NCBI GenBank assembly: GCA_036435485.1
Contig: CM071595.1
Coordinates: 107,934,580-107,998,579, forward strand
DNA from: Saposhnikovia divaricata
Taxonomy: Eukaryota > Streptophyta > Magnoliopsida > Apiales > Apiaceae
Length of the DNA stretch: 64,000 bases
Reading direction: 5' to 3'
Within the stretch, counting starts at the first letter, position 1. Every line of letters starts with the position of its first letter. Shown here piece by piece: positions 33,910-44,891 of the stretch. Below the pieces are notes generated by a model that saw nothing but the letters and a program-made list of their open reading frames with translations, was not told the origin of the DNA and did not search any database. Both the position numbers and the translations under genes were made by a program.

Positions 33910-33917
33910 TATAAAAG
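33910..33917 (+). promoter_or_regulatory. TATA box of the Tat antisense ORF
   Basis: TATAAAAG lies 116 bases before the ATG at 34026. The leader between them is pyrimidine-rich near the start (CTTCTTTC), as at plant transcription starts. Confidence 0.55.
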
Positions 33918-34025
33918 AGTGTGGATTGAAGTCATTCTTCACATTTCCTTCTTCTTTCAAAGAAAATTTCTCTCTGAGGAGCTCCCAAGTTTCAAGCACT
34001 TCTTTCAGTTTCAGACAAGGCTGTA

Positions 34026-36073
34026 ATGGCAAGTGAGGGTGGTCAGAACGCCTTAGTCCCTTCCAAGGGCCTTCTTCAGGCGATTAACAGGAGAACCAAG
34101 GACAAGAACAGAAAAGGTAAGGTCTTTCCTCCTCGTTATCAATTATCTTTATCTGAGCTCTTAGATAAGCCCGGGGATGTGTTTCCGAACAACGCGAAAT
34201 TCGACTCTTTTATGTTCCCTAGTACTTTGGATGCGGGAGATGTCAGAAACTTACTAAAATATGAATTCCCTGCTGAGATGAAGCTTAGAATTCCCACACC
34301 AGGGGACAGAACTTGTAACTGGCATCCTGAGAACTTGTTTGTGTACAAAGGTGCCATTGATGCTGGCCTTAGGTTTCCAGTTCACCCTTGGGTTGTTAGG
34401 TTATTAGCTGAGGTTAAAATCAACCATTGTCAACTATATCCCAACTCCTGGAAATTCATCTTCATTTTCATGGTTGAATGCATCAGAGGAGGCATCCGCC
34501 TTAGCATCCCGTTGTTTAGGCATCTATTTGCTTTTAAGAATAGCCCTATCACTAGGAAAGGATGGGTGAGCATCCAACACCGCATAAAATCTAGGATGAT
34601 TATTGATGCTTCTTCTGTGCCTGATTCTTGCCACAACTGGAGGCACGAATTTTTCATCCTTAGATGGAAAGGAGGAGACTGGGGTAACTTTTTCAGGTCT
34701 AAATTCAATCACGTGACTGATGAGGGTGTTAGTGAGCTTCAACTCACAACTGAAGAAGTGTCCCAACGAGATTGGCTTATTTCAGTCTTTCAGAAAACCC
34801 ACTATCGTGAAGTTGTGACTGAACGTGCCTTGTTGGAGGCCGGGCTTAGTTATATCCCTCTCGAGGGTAATTCTTACATTAACTTCTTTTCTTTCATCGT
34901 ACTTGTTCTTATTCCAACATCGTTTCCTTTGCTTTGTTTGCAGTTGCTGAGGAAATTGACAACCATCCGAGCCGACTTCCCCATATAACCAAAAGGATGA
35001 TTAAGAAAGCTGAGAAAGAAGCTAATCCTGAAGACGTACCGGCCCCTGAGTTCCTTCAGCATTGTTCGAAGGCGGGGAAGAGAATAGGAGTTCGGATGGG
35101 AGCATGAAAACAGCATTCATGCCTGATTGGGGGATATGTGAGCAGGATGCTATCAAGGACAGCCACCTCCTTGCTCGAGAGTGGTCTCGGAATGCCATAG
35201 CCCCGGCCGACAAGGTCCATTTTGCAACAGCAACAGATTTAGAGGAAAATGAAAGCATGGGGGCATATCATGCCTATAACTTAAGTCGATCTCCTCTTCC
35301 TTTTCATTGTTATGGTTGTATATTGGCCGTCGTGGCTTAACACATTTTCTTATGGCGTTTTTGTTTTGGTAGCTAAATGCTCACTTCCAGAATGCTATCC
35401 AACTCGGGAGGTCCTACAAGGACAAGGAGAGAACTGCCCTCAAGGCTGTAGAGAAGCTTCAGAAGGAGTCTGAAGAATGGGAGGCTAAGTATTTCACCTC
35501 GGAGGACCAACTCTCATCCCTTAGGGGAAAGTATACGGCTCTGGAAAACAGGACCCAGAATAATGAGAATTCCATCATTCAGAACTACTTAGGTTCAGAC
35601 ACTTTTCTTGCCTTCATTGATGAGCATGACAGGGAGGTCCAGCCGGACAGCATGACCATAGGTTGGGAGAAGGCTGTGAACAGGATTAGCCAAGATCATA
35701 AGGGAGTTGTCTTTCCTTCCTTTTATCCGAGTCCCTGGAAGGTGACAGAAGACGATGACCTTGTTGAAGGTGTTGGGACTTCCCCTGTGAGCAAACGTGC
35801 TTCTGGTTCTGGGACAAAGGGCATTCCTCAACAATCAGGGTCTAGTTCTGGGAAACGTCCCTCAAGATCCCATCAGAGCGGGAGTTCAGAATGCCCCTTG
35901 GCTGGACGAATCCGTGAACCCAAGTCGGTTAGTATCAGTAGCTCCTAACCTCAACTTCCAGGAGCAAAGAAGAAGGAGGGAAGAACTCGTCAGGTGAAGA
36001 AGAAGTCCCTGCTCAGACTGCTCCTCCAAAAACCAAGAAGCGGTTGGTGAAGACTACTTCTATCAAGAAGTGA
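34026..36073 (+). CDS. Antisense ORF of the Tat element (spliced, possibly one frameshift)
   Basis: The first exon is open from ATG 34026 to about 34867. An intron (donor GTAATTCTT, acceptor TTTGTTTGCAG) runs to about 34943. A second exon continues to about 35294 with a probable frameshift near 35085, and a third is open from about 35373 to 35948. A basic C-terminus (K-T-K-K-R-L-V-K) can end at 36071-36073. The protein has F-x-F-P-S-T-L and a W-x-x-x-I-x-x-R-I-K-S-type central region; the later part is coiled-coil. Tat-lineage elements are known to carry an antisense ORF of unknown function between integrase and 3' LTR; this fits in place and orientation. Exon limits after the first are uncertain. 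Confidence 0.6.
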
Positions 36074-36484
36074 TTGAGCCTTGCATGGCCTGTGTTAGCC
36101 TCGTGTGGCTTTAGTTCTTTTAATATCCCGTCTTTGATTATGGTTTTTCATGGACTTGTACTTTTATTCGTATGTGTGTAACTTAAACCTTGATTGTGCC
36201 CTCCTGGGTATTTTATCTACGTGCTTGTTTTCTATGTTTCATATGTTCTTTTATTTTCGGTACTTGGTCATCTTAGACTTACACACATCTGGTGCTCGGT
36301 ACATCACAAGGATTACAGAATCATAGAACAGAAAACAAGCTTGTATTGATAACGCAAAATGGGCTCAGCCCTTACATAGAATATTATGTCCTACTAGGAG
36401 CAACATGCTCTGCAATTGTTTCATATGAACCTTATTTCTACTTCTATTAGATAGGCTAAAAGCTAAGTCCTTAACAGGAGAGCT
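36074..36484. other. Gap between antisense ORF and pol of the Tat element
   Basis: AT-rich, no ORF. It probably holds the 3' ends of both convergent transcripts. Confidence 0.5.
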
Positions 36485-38167
36485 TTAAACATAGTAAATC
36501 TTGAGATTCGAGGCGTGCCAGGAGCGGGGTACCTTGTTTCCATCCACGGTTTCCAGCTTATAAGAGCCTCTTCCCAACGTCTTTCTCACTCTATATGGTC
36601 CTTCCCAATTAGGGGCCAACTTTCCTGTCTGTCCAACTCCAGAGGCTTCAATTTCTCTCAAAACCAAGTCGCCTTGTTTGAAGAACCTTCCTTTAACCCT
36701 ATGGTTGTAGTAAAAGGCTGCTCTTTTTTGGTGCTCAATATTACGGGCATTTGCTTCATCTCTGACCTCATCGATTAAATCAAGAGCAAGTCTCATGCCT
36801 TCCTCATTGGTTTCTTGCTCATATGCTTCCACCCTTGGAGATACGTGCGAAATTTCCAAAGGGACAACTGCTTCTGCCCCATAGGCTAGCAAAAATGGAG
36901 TAGCTTCTGTCGTTACCTTGCAGGTAGTACGATACGCCCACAGTATAGGCAGTAATTCATCAACCCACGTGTTTCGAGATCGTTCGACCCTCTTCTTAAG
37001 TCCATCAAGGATAATTCGATTTGCTACCTCAGCTTGGCCATTAGCCTGGGGGTGAGCTACTGAGGTAAAACGAAGTTCAATGGCGTTCTCCTCACAGTAT
37101 TTCTTAAACTCCTCATTGTTGAATTGGCGTCCGTTGTCCGTCACTAGGATTCGTGGGATCCCATATCTACAAATTATGTTCTCCCAGAAGAACTGGGCAA
37201 CTTGTTGGGTGGTTATTTTTGCTAGCGGCTTGGCTTCAATCCACTTGGTAAAATAATCGATAGCCACTATTAGGAACTTCCTTTGTGCTGAGGCCACGGG
37301 AAAAGGACCAAGTATGTCCATCCCCCACATGGCAAACGGAATGGGAGAGTTAATTGACGTTAACATCTCTGGTGGTTGCCTAACAATTGGAGCGTGTTTC
37401 TGGCATCTGTCACACTTTTTAACATAGCTTTTGGCGTCAGCCAACATTCCTGGCCAATAAAATCCCAGGCGGGTGATCTTATGAGCTAGGGCCCTGCCCC
37501 CCAGGTGCTGCCCACAGATCCCTTCATGAACTTCCCTTAATGCCTCTTCTGCCTCTTGAGGCCTCAAGCATTTCAAGTATGGGATAACAAAAGACCTCTT
37601 ATAAAGGATGCCTTCAATCAAAGCATATCTCAATGCCCTCACCGATAGTTTTCGTGCCTCCGAGGCATCTTCGGGGAGCCAACCAGTTTCCAGATGAGCC
37701 TTGATAGGGTCAATCCAACAGCTTCCTACTTCAATAGGTGCCACCAATTTTGAGTTGATGGTAGGGGCCTTCAGGACCTGGTAATAGACGTTCCCTGCAT
37801 AATTCTCTATTTCAGAAGAGGCGAACTTTGATAAGGCATCGGCCTTGACGTTCTCCTCCCTTGGGATATGCTCTATACAGCATTCATCAAACTGAGTCAT
37901 AACAGCTTTCACAACCCTTAGGTATTTTGCCATAGTTTCATCCTTGGCTTCAAATTCACCATTCACTTGTGATACTACGAGTCTCGAATCCCCACAGACT
38001 TTAAGGTTCTTGACTCTCAGTATTCTGGCCAAGCCTAATCCGGCTATCAAGGCTTCATATTCAGCTTCATTGTTGGTCGTCGGAAAGTCCAACTTCAGAG
38101 CATATTCTACTAAGAACCCATCAGGGCTTTGCAAGACTAAGCCTGCACCACTAGACTTTGTTTTTTA
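36485..38167 (-). CDS. Tat second RNase H and integrase
   Basis: It continues pol in the same frame after the TAA at 38165-38167. The RNase H part has N-N-E-A-E-Y-E-A-L, G-D-S-R-L-V and K-A-D-A-L-S-K, the acidic residues expected; its first aspartate lies in Y-F-D-G just before the stop, so the stop splits this domain. The integrase has the H-H-C-C finger ending C-D-R-C-Q-K-H. Catalytic residues are D in M-D-I-L-G-P-F-P, D in V-T-D-N-G-R-Q-F and E in Q-A-E-V. The C-terminus ends S-N-L-K-I-Y-Y-V without a chromodomain, as usual for Tat. It would insert the cDNA into the genome. Confidence 0.9.
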
Positions 38168-40285
38168 TGCTCCATCAAAATAGAGCACCCAATATTCCTT
38201 CTGATCAGGTTCAAGCTCCTTAGCTTTATCTTCATCTTCCTTGTTTAATACTACCTCTTGCCCCCCGACTTCTTGGTTGATGGTACATTCAACCACGAAG
38301 TCAGCTAAAACCTGAGCCTTAATGGCTGTCCTAGGCTTATACGTGATATCAAACTCCCCGAGTTCGATCGCCCACTTGATTAGCCTTCCACTGGCCTTCG
38401 GGCTATGCAATATACTTCGTAACTGTTGGTCCGTCAGGACTTCAATCTTGTGTGCCTGGAAATAAGGTCGTAGTTTCCTTGAGGCTGTCACTAGTGCGAG
38501 AGCAAATTTTTCAATGGTCGAGTAATTCAACTCAGCTCCATGCAGCACCTTGCTCACGTAGTAGATGGGTTTCTGAACCTTGTTCTCCTCTCGAATGAGG
38601 ACGGCACTCAGTGCTTGTTCAGATACCGCCAGATACAGGTATAGGGTCTCTCCGGAACTAGGTTTGGCCAACAACGGGGCCTTGGTCATGTATTTCTTCA
38701 ATTGTTCAAAGGCCTCTTGGCTTTCTGATGTCCACTCAAAATTTTTTACTTTCTTCAAGGCCTGAAAGAAAGGTAAACATTTATCGCCAGACTTTGAGAT
38801 GAATCTTCCCAAGGCAGCTATTCTACCAGTTAATTTCTGCACGTCTTTCACGGAACGTGGTGGTTCCATGTCGAGAATTGCTTTGATTTTATCTGGATTG
38901 GCTTCAATGCCTCGTTTTGAGACCATCAGGCCCAAGAACTTCCCTGACCCAACGCCAAAAGCACATTTGGCTGGGTTCAGCATCATCTTATGGTGCCTCA
39001 GCACTTCAAACGCCTCTCTTAGGTGTTCAATATGGTCAGCTGTTAGCAAGCTCTTGACCAACATATCATCAACATATACCTCCATGGTTTTCCCAATCAG
39101 GTGGGCAAATATCTTATTTACCAGTCGTTGATAAGTAGCTCCTGCATTCTTTAGTCCAAAAGCCATGACAAGGTAACAAAAAACACCAAAGTCAGTTATG
39201 AAAGATACCTTTGGGATGTCATCCTTGTGCATCTTAATCTGGTTGTAGCCACTGAAACCATCCATGAAGCTTAGCATCTCATGTCCTGCCGTAGCGTTTA
39301 TTAGCGTGTCGATCCTTGGTAGAGGGAAGCAGTCCTTAGGGCACGCATCATTTAAATCAGTGAAGTCTATGCACATCCTCCACTTACCGTTGGCTTTCTT
39401 GACCATCACAGGGTTAGCCAACCATTCAGGAAACTGAATCTCCTCAACAAAACCAGCCTCCAAGAGTTTGTCCACCTCTTGTTTAATTGCCTCTTGCCTT
39501 TCTGGAGCAAAATTCCTCTTCTTCTGCTTAATGGTCTTCCGCTTAGGGTCGACATTCAACCTGTGAGTTATGAGTTGGGGATCAATCCCTGGCATATCAG
39601 CTGCTGTCCAAGCAAACACATCCTTATTTTCTTGTAGGAATTCAATTAACCTGCCCTTCATGGGTTCTTTCAGCGACGCTCCTATGTACGTGACCTTTTC
39701 AGGGTCCCTACTGTCCAGGGGTACAGGAACCAAATCCTCTGCTGGTTTCCCCCGGTATTCATCATCCCGAATATCCATGTCCTCAATCGGGAGGACCTGC
39801 CCCCCGACTCCATCAGCTCTTAATGCAGCCACATAACAACTTCGGGCCATCCTTTGATCACCCTTTTGTTCTCCAACACCATTCCTGGTTGGAAACTTGA
39901 CTTTCATGTGATAACTAGAGGCAACAGCCTTAAACGCGTGGAGTCCGGTCCTTCCAAGGATCGCGTTATATGTGGAGGTCGCCTTAATTACCAAGAAGTT
40001 CAACATCTGTGTGGCCTCCTTGGGCTCCTTTCCAATAGTAACCGGCAGTTGGATAGTCCCTTCAACGCTAGATTCGACTCCATTGAACCCATATATGGGC
40101 ATGTTATTTGGGGTCAGCTGGGAATCATTGTATCCCATCCTTACAAACGCATCATGAAACAGGATGTCAACAGAAGCACCATTGTCTATCAAGACTCGCT
40201 TCACCTCCGAATTTCCAATTACAGGAGTTATGACCAACGGGTCGTCATGGGGGAACTTTACCCCCTCTAAGTCCGAGTCATCAAA
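38165..40285 (-). CDS. Tat protease, reverse transcriptase and first RNase H
   Basis: It is in frame with gag beyond the TGA at 40286-40288. The protease site is L-I-D-N-G-A-S. RT has W-R-M-C-I-D-F-T-D-L-N, F-M-D-G-F-S-G-Y-N-Q-I and the Y-V-D-D-M-L box (about 39061-39078). RNase H follows with I-Y-Y-V-S-K-V-L and L-T-D-Q-Q-L. All catalytic residues seen are intact. The frame ends at TAA 38165-38167, inside Y-F-D-G-A at the start of the second RNase H. Confidence 0.9.
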   Translation of the reverse strand, partial: FDDSDLEGVKFPHDDPLVITPVIGNSEVKRVLIDNGASVDILFHDAFVRMGYNDSQLTPNNMPIYGFNGVESSVEGTIQLPVTIGKEPKEATQMLNFLVIKATSTYNAILGRTGLHAFKAVASSYHMKVKFPTRNGVGEQKGDQRMARSCYVAALRADGVGGQVLPIEDMDIRDDEYRGKPAEDLVPVPLDSRDPEKVTYIGASLKEPMKGRLIEFLQENKDVFAWTAADMPGIDPQLITHRLNVDPKRKTIKQKKRNFAPERQEAIKQEVDKLLEAGFVEEIQFPEWLANPVMVKKANGKWRMCIDFTDLNDACPKDCFPLPRIDTLINATAGHEMLSFMDGFSGYNQIKMHKDDIPKVSFITDFGVFCYLVMAFGLKNAGATYQRLVNKIFAHLIGKTMEVYVDDMLVKSLLTADHIEHLREAFEVLRHHKMMLNPAKCAFGVGSGKFLGLMVSKRGIEANPDKIKAILDMEPPRSVKDVQKLTGRIAALGRFISKSGDKCLPFFQALKKVKNFEWTSESQEAFEQLKKYMTKAPLLAKPSSGETLYLYLAVSEQALSAVLIREENKVQKPIYYVSKVLHGAELNYSTIEKFALALVTASRKLRPYFQAHKIEVLTDQQLRSILHSPKASGRLIKWAIELGEFDITYKPRTAIKAQVLADFVVECTINQEVGGQEVVLNKEDEDKAKELEPDQKEYWVLYFDGA

Positions 40286-42250
40286 TCAGATCACTACTTC
40301 AGTCTTTGCCCTCTTCGGGGCTTCTCCCACGATATGCATCACCTCCCTGGCATATGCCTTTCGAGAGTTCCTTGTTGTTCCGGCCGCAGTAGGACCTCCC
40401 CAAATCATGTTGACGACAGGCCCTCGTGGCTGGGGGTTGCGATCACGATCGTTATCCCTTCTATCATTATCTCTTTTCTCATAATCTCTTCTATCATAAT
40501 CTCTTCTTTGGTTTCCACGACCTTCACCCTTTGTGAATTTGCTCAGCTTTCCTTTCCGGATCAAGAATTCAATCTCGTCCTTGAGCTGTCTACAGTCATC
40601 AGTGTCATGTCCAACGTCCTTATGGAACCTGCAGTATTGATCTTTGTTTCTCCTTGCGGGATCGCCCCTAAGTGGCTTCGGCCATCGGAAATCCGCATCT
40701 TTTTCAATATCCATCAGGATTTGGCTTCTAGGAGCATTCAACCTTGCATATTCAGAGAACCTTGGCCCCAAATTCTTCTTGGAAGCAGAATCGGAGTCCT
40801 TGTTTGTCCGGGGGTATTTGTCCCTTGGGTCATACTCCTGCTCTTGCCTTCGCTTCCGGGAGTTTCCGTTTCCTCCATTAGTGGTGGGAGCTTCCGTCTT
40901 CTTCATGCTTTCTTCTGCTTTTATGTATTTACTTGCCCTCCTTTGGAGCTCAGTCATGCTCTCAGGGGGATGTTTTGCCAACGACATCTGAAAGTAGGGG
41001 TTCGTCGTTCCATTCTCCAAGGCTATCATAGCTACTTTGTTCTCCAGATCCGGGACATTCAACGTCTCCTTAGTGAAACGCTTGAGGTAATCCCTCAGGT
41101 TCTCATTCTTTCCTTGTTTTACTTGCATGAGAGAAGCAGAGCTTTTTTCGTGGACCTTTCCACTAACAAATTGATTGATAAAGGCAGTACTTAACTCCTT
41201 AAAAGAACCAATCGAGTTTGCGGGCAATCGGCTGTACCATCTTTGAGCCATGCCTGCCAAGGTTTGAGGAAACGCCCTACACTTTAGAGCGTCACTAGCG
41301 GGTTGTAACAGCAGAGCGTTCGAGAATGTCCTGACGTGATTCGAAGGATCGCCCGTCCCATCATATGCTTTTATCGTGGGCATCTTGAATTTTCGGGAAA
41401 CATGAGCGTTCATCACTTCGTCCGTGAATGGAGGTGTGGGGTCGTCAGGGTCCCCAAGCGGCATCAGGTCTTTGGGATCACTCCTAGGGGTTTCTACCCT
41501 CGTAATTCCTCCAGTTGGGGCATCAGCCCTTCTCAGTCTTCTTGAGGACCCTTCCAAATCAATGAAGGGGATCTCCCTTGGGATTGGAGGAGGCCTATTC
41601 AGATTTTGCCTTGCTTGTTCTCTGGTTATATCATCCTTCAGCTTTTGGATCCCAGCTTCAAAAGCCTTGATTCTCTCAGCAGCTGTTTGAACGGGTCTAT
41701 CATTGATCCTTTGAGTCCTCCTCATTGGTTCTTTGCTTGTACGTCGCCTCCTCGGGGCTATATCACGTTCATCATCCTCGGATGATGAATCATCGGAGTA
41801 AGGTCCAGAGTAATCGTAATATCCTTACTCAGGGGGGGCTAGACCCCTAATATAGGGTGGCTGATACGACTCGGGTATCTGTAAAGCGTGTCCACTTGGT
41901 CCAGGATCCCTTCGATTTGGGGGATAGTTTGGCAACCCGTATAACGGATCGGTACTCACGGGGAGTGTAGTGGTGGAGATCTGAACTCCTGAGAGCGGGG
42001 GACGGCTAGTCAATGGAGCAACCACCATCTGAAGTTGATTAGTCTCTTGTCCCGGGTGATCAATCACCGGTAAGGTTCTCTCAGCATGGGGATTCGTCCC
42101 TGTGGTCTGAGAAACTTGAGGTTGTGTAATAGTCTCAGTCAATGGGGGCACAAGCCCTTGCTCCGTAACAACGGGCGGTGTAGAGGAGACGATTGGTGGG
42201 TCAGATGTAACAGGAACGTTCTCGGTTGATGTTCTTCGTGTGTTAACCAT
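40286..42250 (-). CDS. Tat gag (one in-frame stop)
   Basis: The ATG at 42250 comes 33 bases after the LTR. The frame runs to TGA 40286-40288 with one TAA at 41825-41827, in the context P-P-E-*-G-Y-Y-D-Y; the frame on both sides is the same. The N-terminus is Pro/Thr-rich. The capsid core has W-Y-S-R-L-P and F-I-N-Q-F. The knuckle-like C-R-F-H-x-D-x-G-H-D-T-D-D-C is near 40640. An Arg/Asp-rich tail (R-R-D-Y-D-R-R-D-Y repeats) precedes the end. Gag forms the particle that packages element RNA. Confidence 0.9.
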
Positions 42251-42264
42251 GGTTGATATCCTAG

Positions 42265-42283
42265 TCCCACAGACGGCGCCAAA
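42265..42283 (-). other. Primer-binding site of the Tat element
   Basis: On the minus strand TTTGGCGCCGTCTGTGGGA directly follows the 5' LTR end CCACAACA. This is the site type common in Tat-lineage elements. Confidence 0.85.
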
Positions 42284-42826
42284 TGTTGTGGAATAAGAAG
42301 TAGGGTTATCGAATGACGGCTAGGGTTCGTGAGCTTCTTGCTTTAATGGCTGTGCTTGTGTTATCGTGACCTAATTCGGGTCCTCACAAGATGCCTACGT
42401 ATCTCTGTATTAGAGAATCAAGCCAAAAACGTAGTTCTAGGATGAGGGGTCTGGCCCTTTATATAGGCTGTGGAAGCCTTAGAATTATAGTAGGTTTTGG
42501 AGACTTGGTGGATAAGTCACCGTAATTGAGGAAGGTTCTGACTCCTTCCTTTTAGGAATTAGTTTCCATGTCGAATTTGGTGCCTTGGAGGCTACACAAT
42601 ATCCTGGGGATATTCTAGGACATTTTTGGTTTCTAGAACATTCCTGGTTTGTGGATTAGACCCATGTTAGAGATAGGATTTTACCGGGCGTCCCCAGTTT
42701 GGGCCGTTCTTTTGGGCCCGACCATTAATTACGAATTTAGTGCCCAACTAGGGTTTCGGGCCATATTTACGGGCCAATAAATGTCACATTAATTATGTCT
42801 TTAAGGGTTATTTTTTACCCATATCA
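42284..42826 (-). repeat. 5' LTR of the Tat element
   Basis: It pairs with 31275-31817. On the minus strand a TATA box, TATATAAAG, lies at 42457-42465, so transcripts would start near 42430 and run through gag-pol. Confidence 0.95.
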
Positions 42827-42831
42827 TGTAC
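42827..42831. repeat. Target-site duplication TGTAC, right
   Basis: It matches 31270-31274; RepHel coding resumes right after it. Confidence 0.95.
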
Positions 42832-44803
42832 AATGATGGAATTCTATTCATACAAATTTCAGGTGCGAACTAATGAAGGTTGTTTCCTTAATTATAAATT
42901 TTTGATAGATTGTTTTTATTCTGGTTTTAAATAATATTTAAATTGAAGTTTATGTGTGAAATTATTTTAAGTGTAGGTATGACTCCCAGTTTAGGTGGTC
43001 GATTGTTTCAGCGATACATAGAGGATGCGTTTTCACTGATTGAGCAATCTAGATTGTGGTGGTTTCGAACTCATCAGACGACATTAAGAAATGAATTGTA
43101 CAGTCATATATGTGATTATGTTCGCAAAGGTGATACTGATGCCGCCAATATAGGAAAGAGTTTCATACTTCCAGCTGGTTTTGTGGGTTCGAAACGGTAT
43201 ATGCAACAGAATTTTCAAGATGCACTAGCTGTTTGTCGTCATGTTGGACATCCTGACATTTTTCTTACCATGACGTGCAACTCAATGTGGGATGAGATCA
43301 TGGAGATGATGAAACTTATTTCTAATGGTTCTCCTGTAGATAATCCTGACGTCATTGCCAGAGTTTTTCGTCTAAAACTGGATCAGCTTCTTGATGATAT
43401 TAAGAAGAACTCATATTTTGGAAAATGCATTGGAGGTAAATTATATTATTTTTTAATACTAATTTAAGATAATCCTGATGTAAATATATGACCGATATCC
43501 ATTTGCAGTTATGTATGTTGTTGAATTCCAAAAACGTGGTCTACCTCATGTTCATATGTTGATATGGCTTGATTCTGCTTCGAAAAAGAACCTCATTGCG
43601 AACGTTGATCAATTTGTTTCCGCCGAGAAATTCCTGATCCTGTTGTAGATCCTGTTGGTTATGCAGCAGTGAAGGCCTTTATGATTCATGGTCCTTGTGG
43701 CGATGGTTTCCCGAAATCTCATTGCATGAAAGATTATAAGTGCACTCGACACTTTCCGAAAAAGTAAATTTCGAGAAATATGTTTTAGTACGATGTGAAT
43801 TTCTAGAAATTCAAGAAATTTCGAGAAATATGTATACTAATTTACTTTCTTTGATATAGGTACTGTGCACGTACTATGTTTGATGAATCTGGTTTCCCTC
43901 TTTATAAACGGCGAAATACTGGAGTCACGGTCAAAGTACGGAAAGCAGAACTGGATAATCAGTTTGTTGTCCCGTATAATCGAGGGTTGTTGGTGAAGTA
44001 CCAGTGTCATATTAATGTAGAGATATGTTGTCATGCCAGAAGTTTAAAATATTTGTTCAAGTACTGTCTTAAGGGCCATGATAGAGCAACAGTTGAGGTA
44101 AGAGGGCATAGAAAAAATCAGAGTGAAGTTAAAGATCAATGTGTTGATGAAATACAAGCTTTCTTCGATTGTCGGTACATATGTGGATCCGAAGCTTCTT
44201 ATCGAACCTTTGGTTTTCAAATCCATCACAGATCTATATCTGTTGAGCGTTTATCATTTCACCTTCCCTATCAGAAAAATTGTTTGTTTCGATCAAATGA
44301 TTCTTTGAAGAAAGTAGCTGAAAGAGAGAAACACAAGCTCACTAAACTTGAAGCTTTTTTCCAATTAAATGCTACAGATCGAAATGCCAAAGAATTCACT
44401 TATGATGAAATTCCTCAGAAATATGTTTGGAATGATGGAGCTAATAAGTGGATATGATTGTTGCTTTCTAAAGTTCGTGGACCTACTTCTTTTGAATCTT
44501 TAAGAACGGTGAATGGAGTCCTGTATTCTACCTTTAAAGAAGCTTGCAAAGAATTTGGTCTCCTTGAAAATGATGATGAATGGCATGAGCTACTAACTGA
44601 ATTTTCTAAATGTGGTTTTCCACCCCAAATTAGACAATTATTTGTCCATATTATTGTCAATTGTCAAGTGAGTGATGTGAATCAATTGTGGTTGAGTCAT
44701 TGGCAAGTTATGGCAGATGACATATTGATCATGAAGCGTCGCTCAAGTGGAAATAATTACCTTAATTTATCAGAGGAAGATATACAGTTCTATGCACTTG
44801 GTG
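42832..44803 (+). pseudogene. RepHel Rep domain (HUH and tyrosine motifs), broken
   Basis: Exons lie at 42832 to about 42882, about 42978-43436, 43509 to about 43763 and 43861-44803, with GT-AG introns between. It has the Helitron block Q-D-A-L-A-V-C-R-x-x-G-H-P-D-I-F-L-T-M-T-C-N. The HUH metal-binding motif H-V-H (43547-43555) is in G-L-P-H-V-H-M-L-I-W-L, and the paired tyrosines are in K-Y-L-F-K-Y-C-L-K-G near 44050. Rep nicks and joins DNA for rolling-circle transposition. Damage: a frameshift near 43627 (A-E followed by extra bases before I-P-D-P), a TGA at 44455-44457, and about 25 conserved residues seem to be missing at that stop. It is not functional as it stands. Confidence 0.85.
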
Positions 44804-44891
44804 GTGAGTATTAAGTTACATTTTATATTATATTTGATTAAATATTATATAATCAAGAGAAAGTAACTTTGTTAATTTTTTTGTTTTGCAG

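Larger units (their letters stand above)
31275..42826 (-). mobile_element. Tat/Retand-type Ty3/gypsy retrotransposon, complete, minus strand
   Basis: Two 543-bp LTRs (31275-31817 and 42284-42826) differ at about seven positions by eye. A perfect 5-bp duplication TGTAC flanks them. On the minus strand: primer-binding site, gag, protease, RT, RNase H, a second RNase H of the type typical of Tat elements, integrase, a 4.7-kb 3' region with an ORF on the opposite strand, polypurine tract, 3' LTR. Gag-pol is one frame of about 1920 codons broken by three stops only. At 1.3% LTR divergence and the commonly used grass rate of 1.3e-8 per site per year, the insertion would be roughly 0.5 million years old. 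Confidence 0.95.

Noticed and set aside
33724..34026. 100-codon hydrophobic ORF before the antisense ORF
   Set aside because: It overlaps the TATA box and leader of the better supported ORF, and its Phe-rich composition reflects T-rich DNA.
40334..41194. 286-codon plus-strand ORF
   Set aside because: It is the exact reverse side of Tat gag, whose minus-strand frame has recognisable domains.
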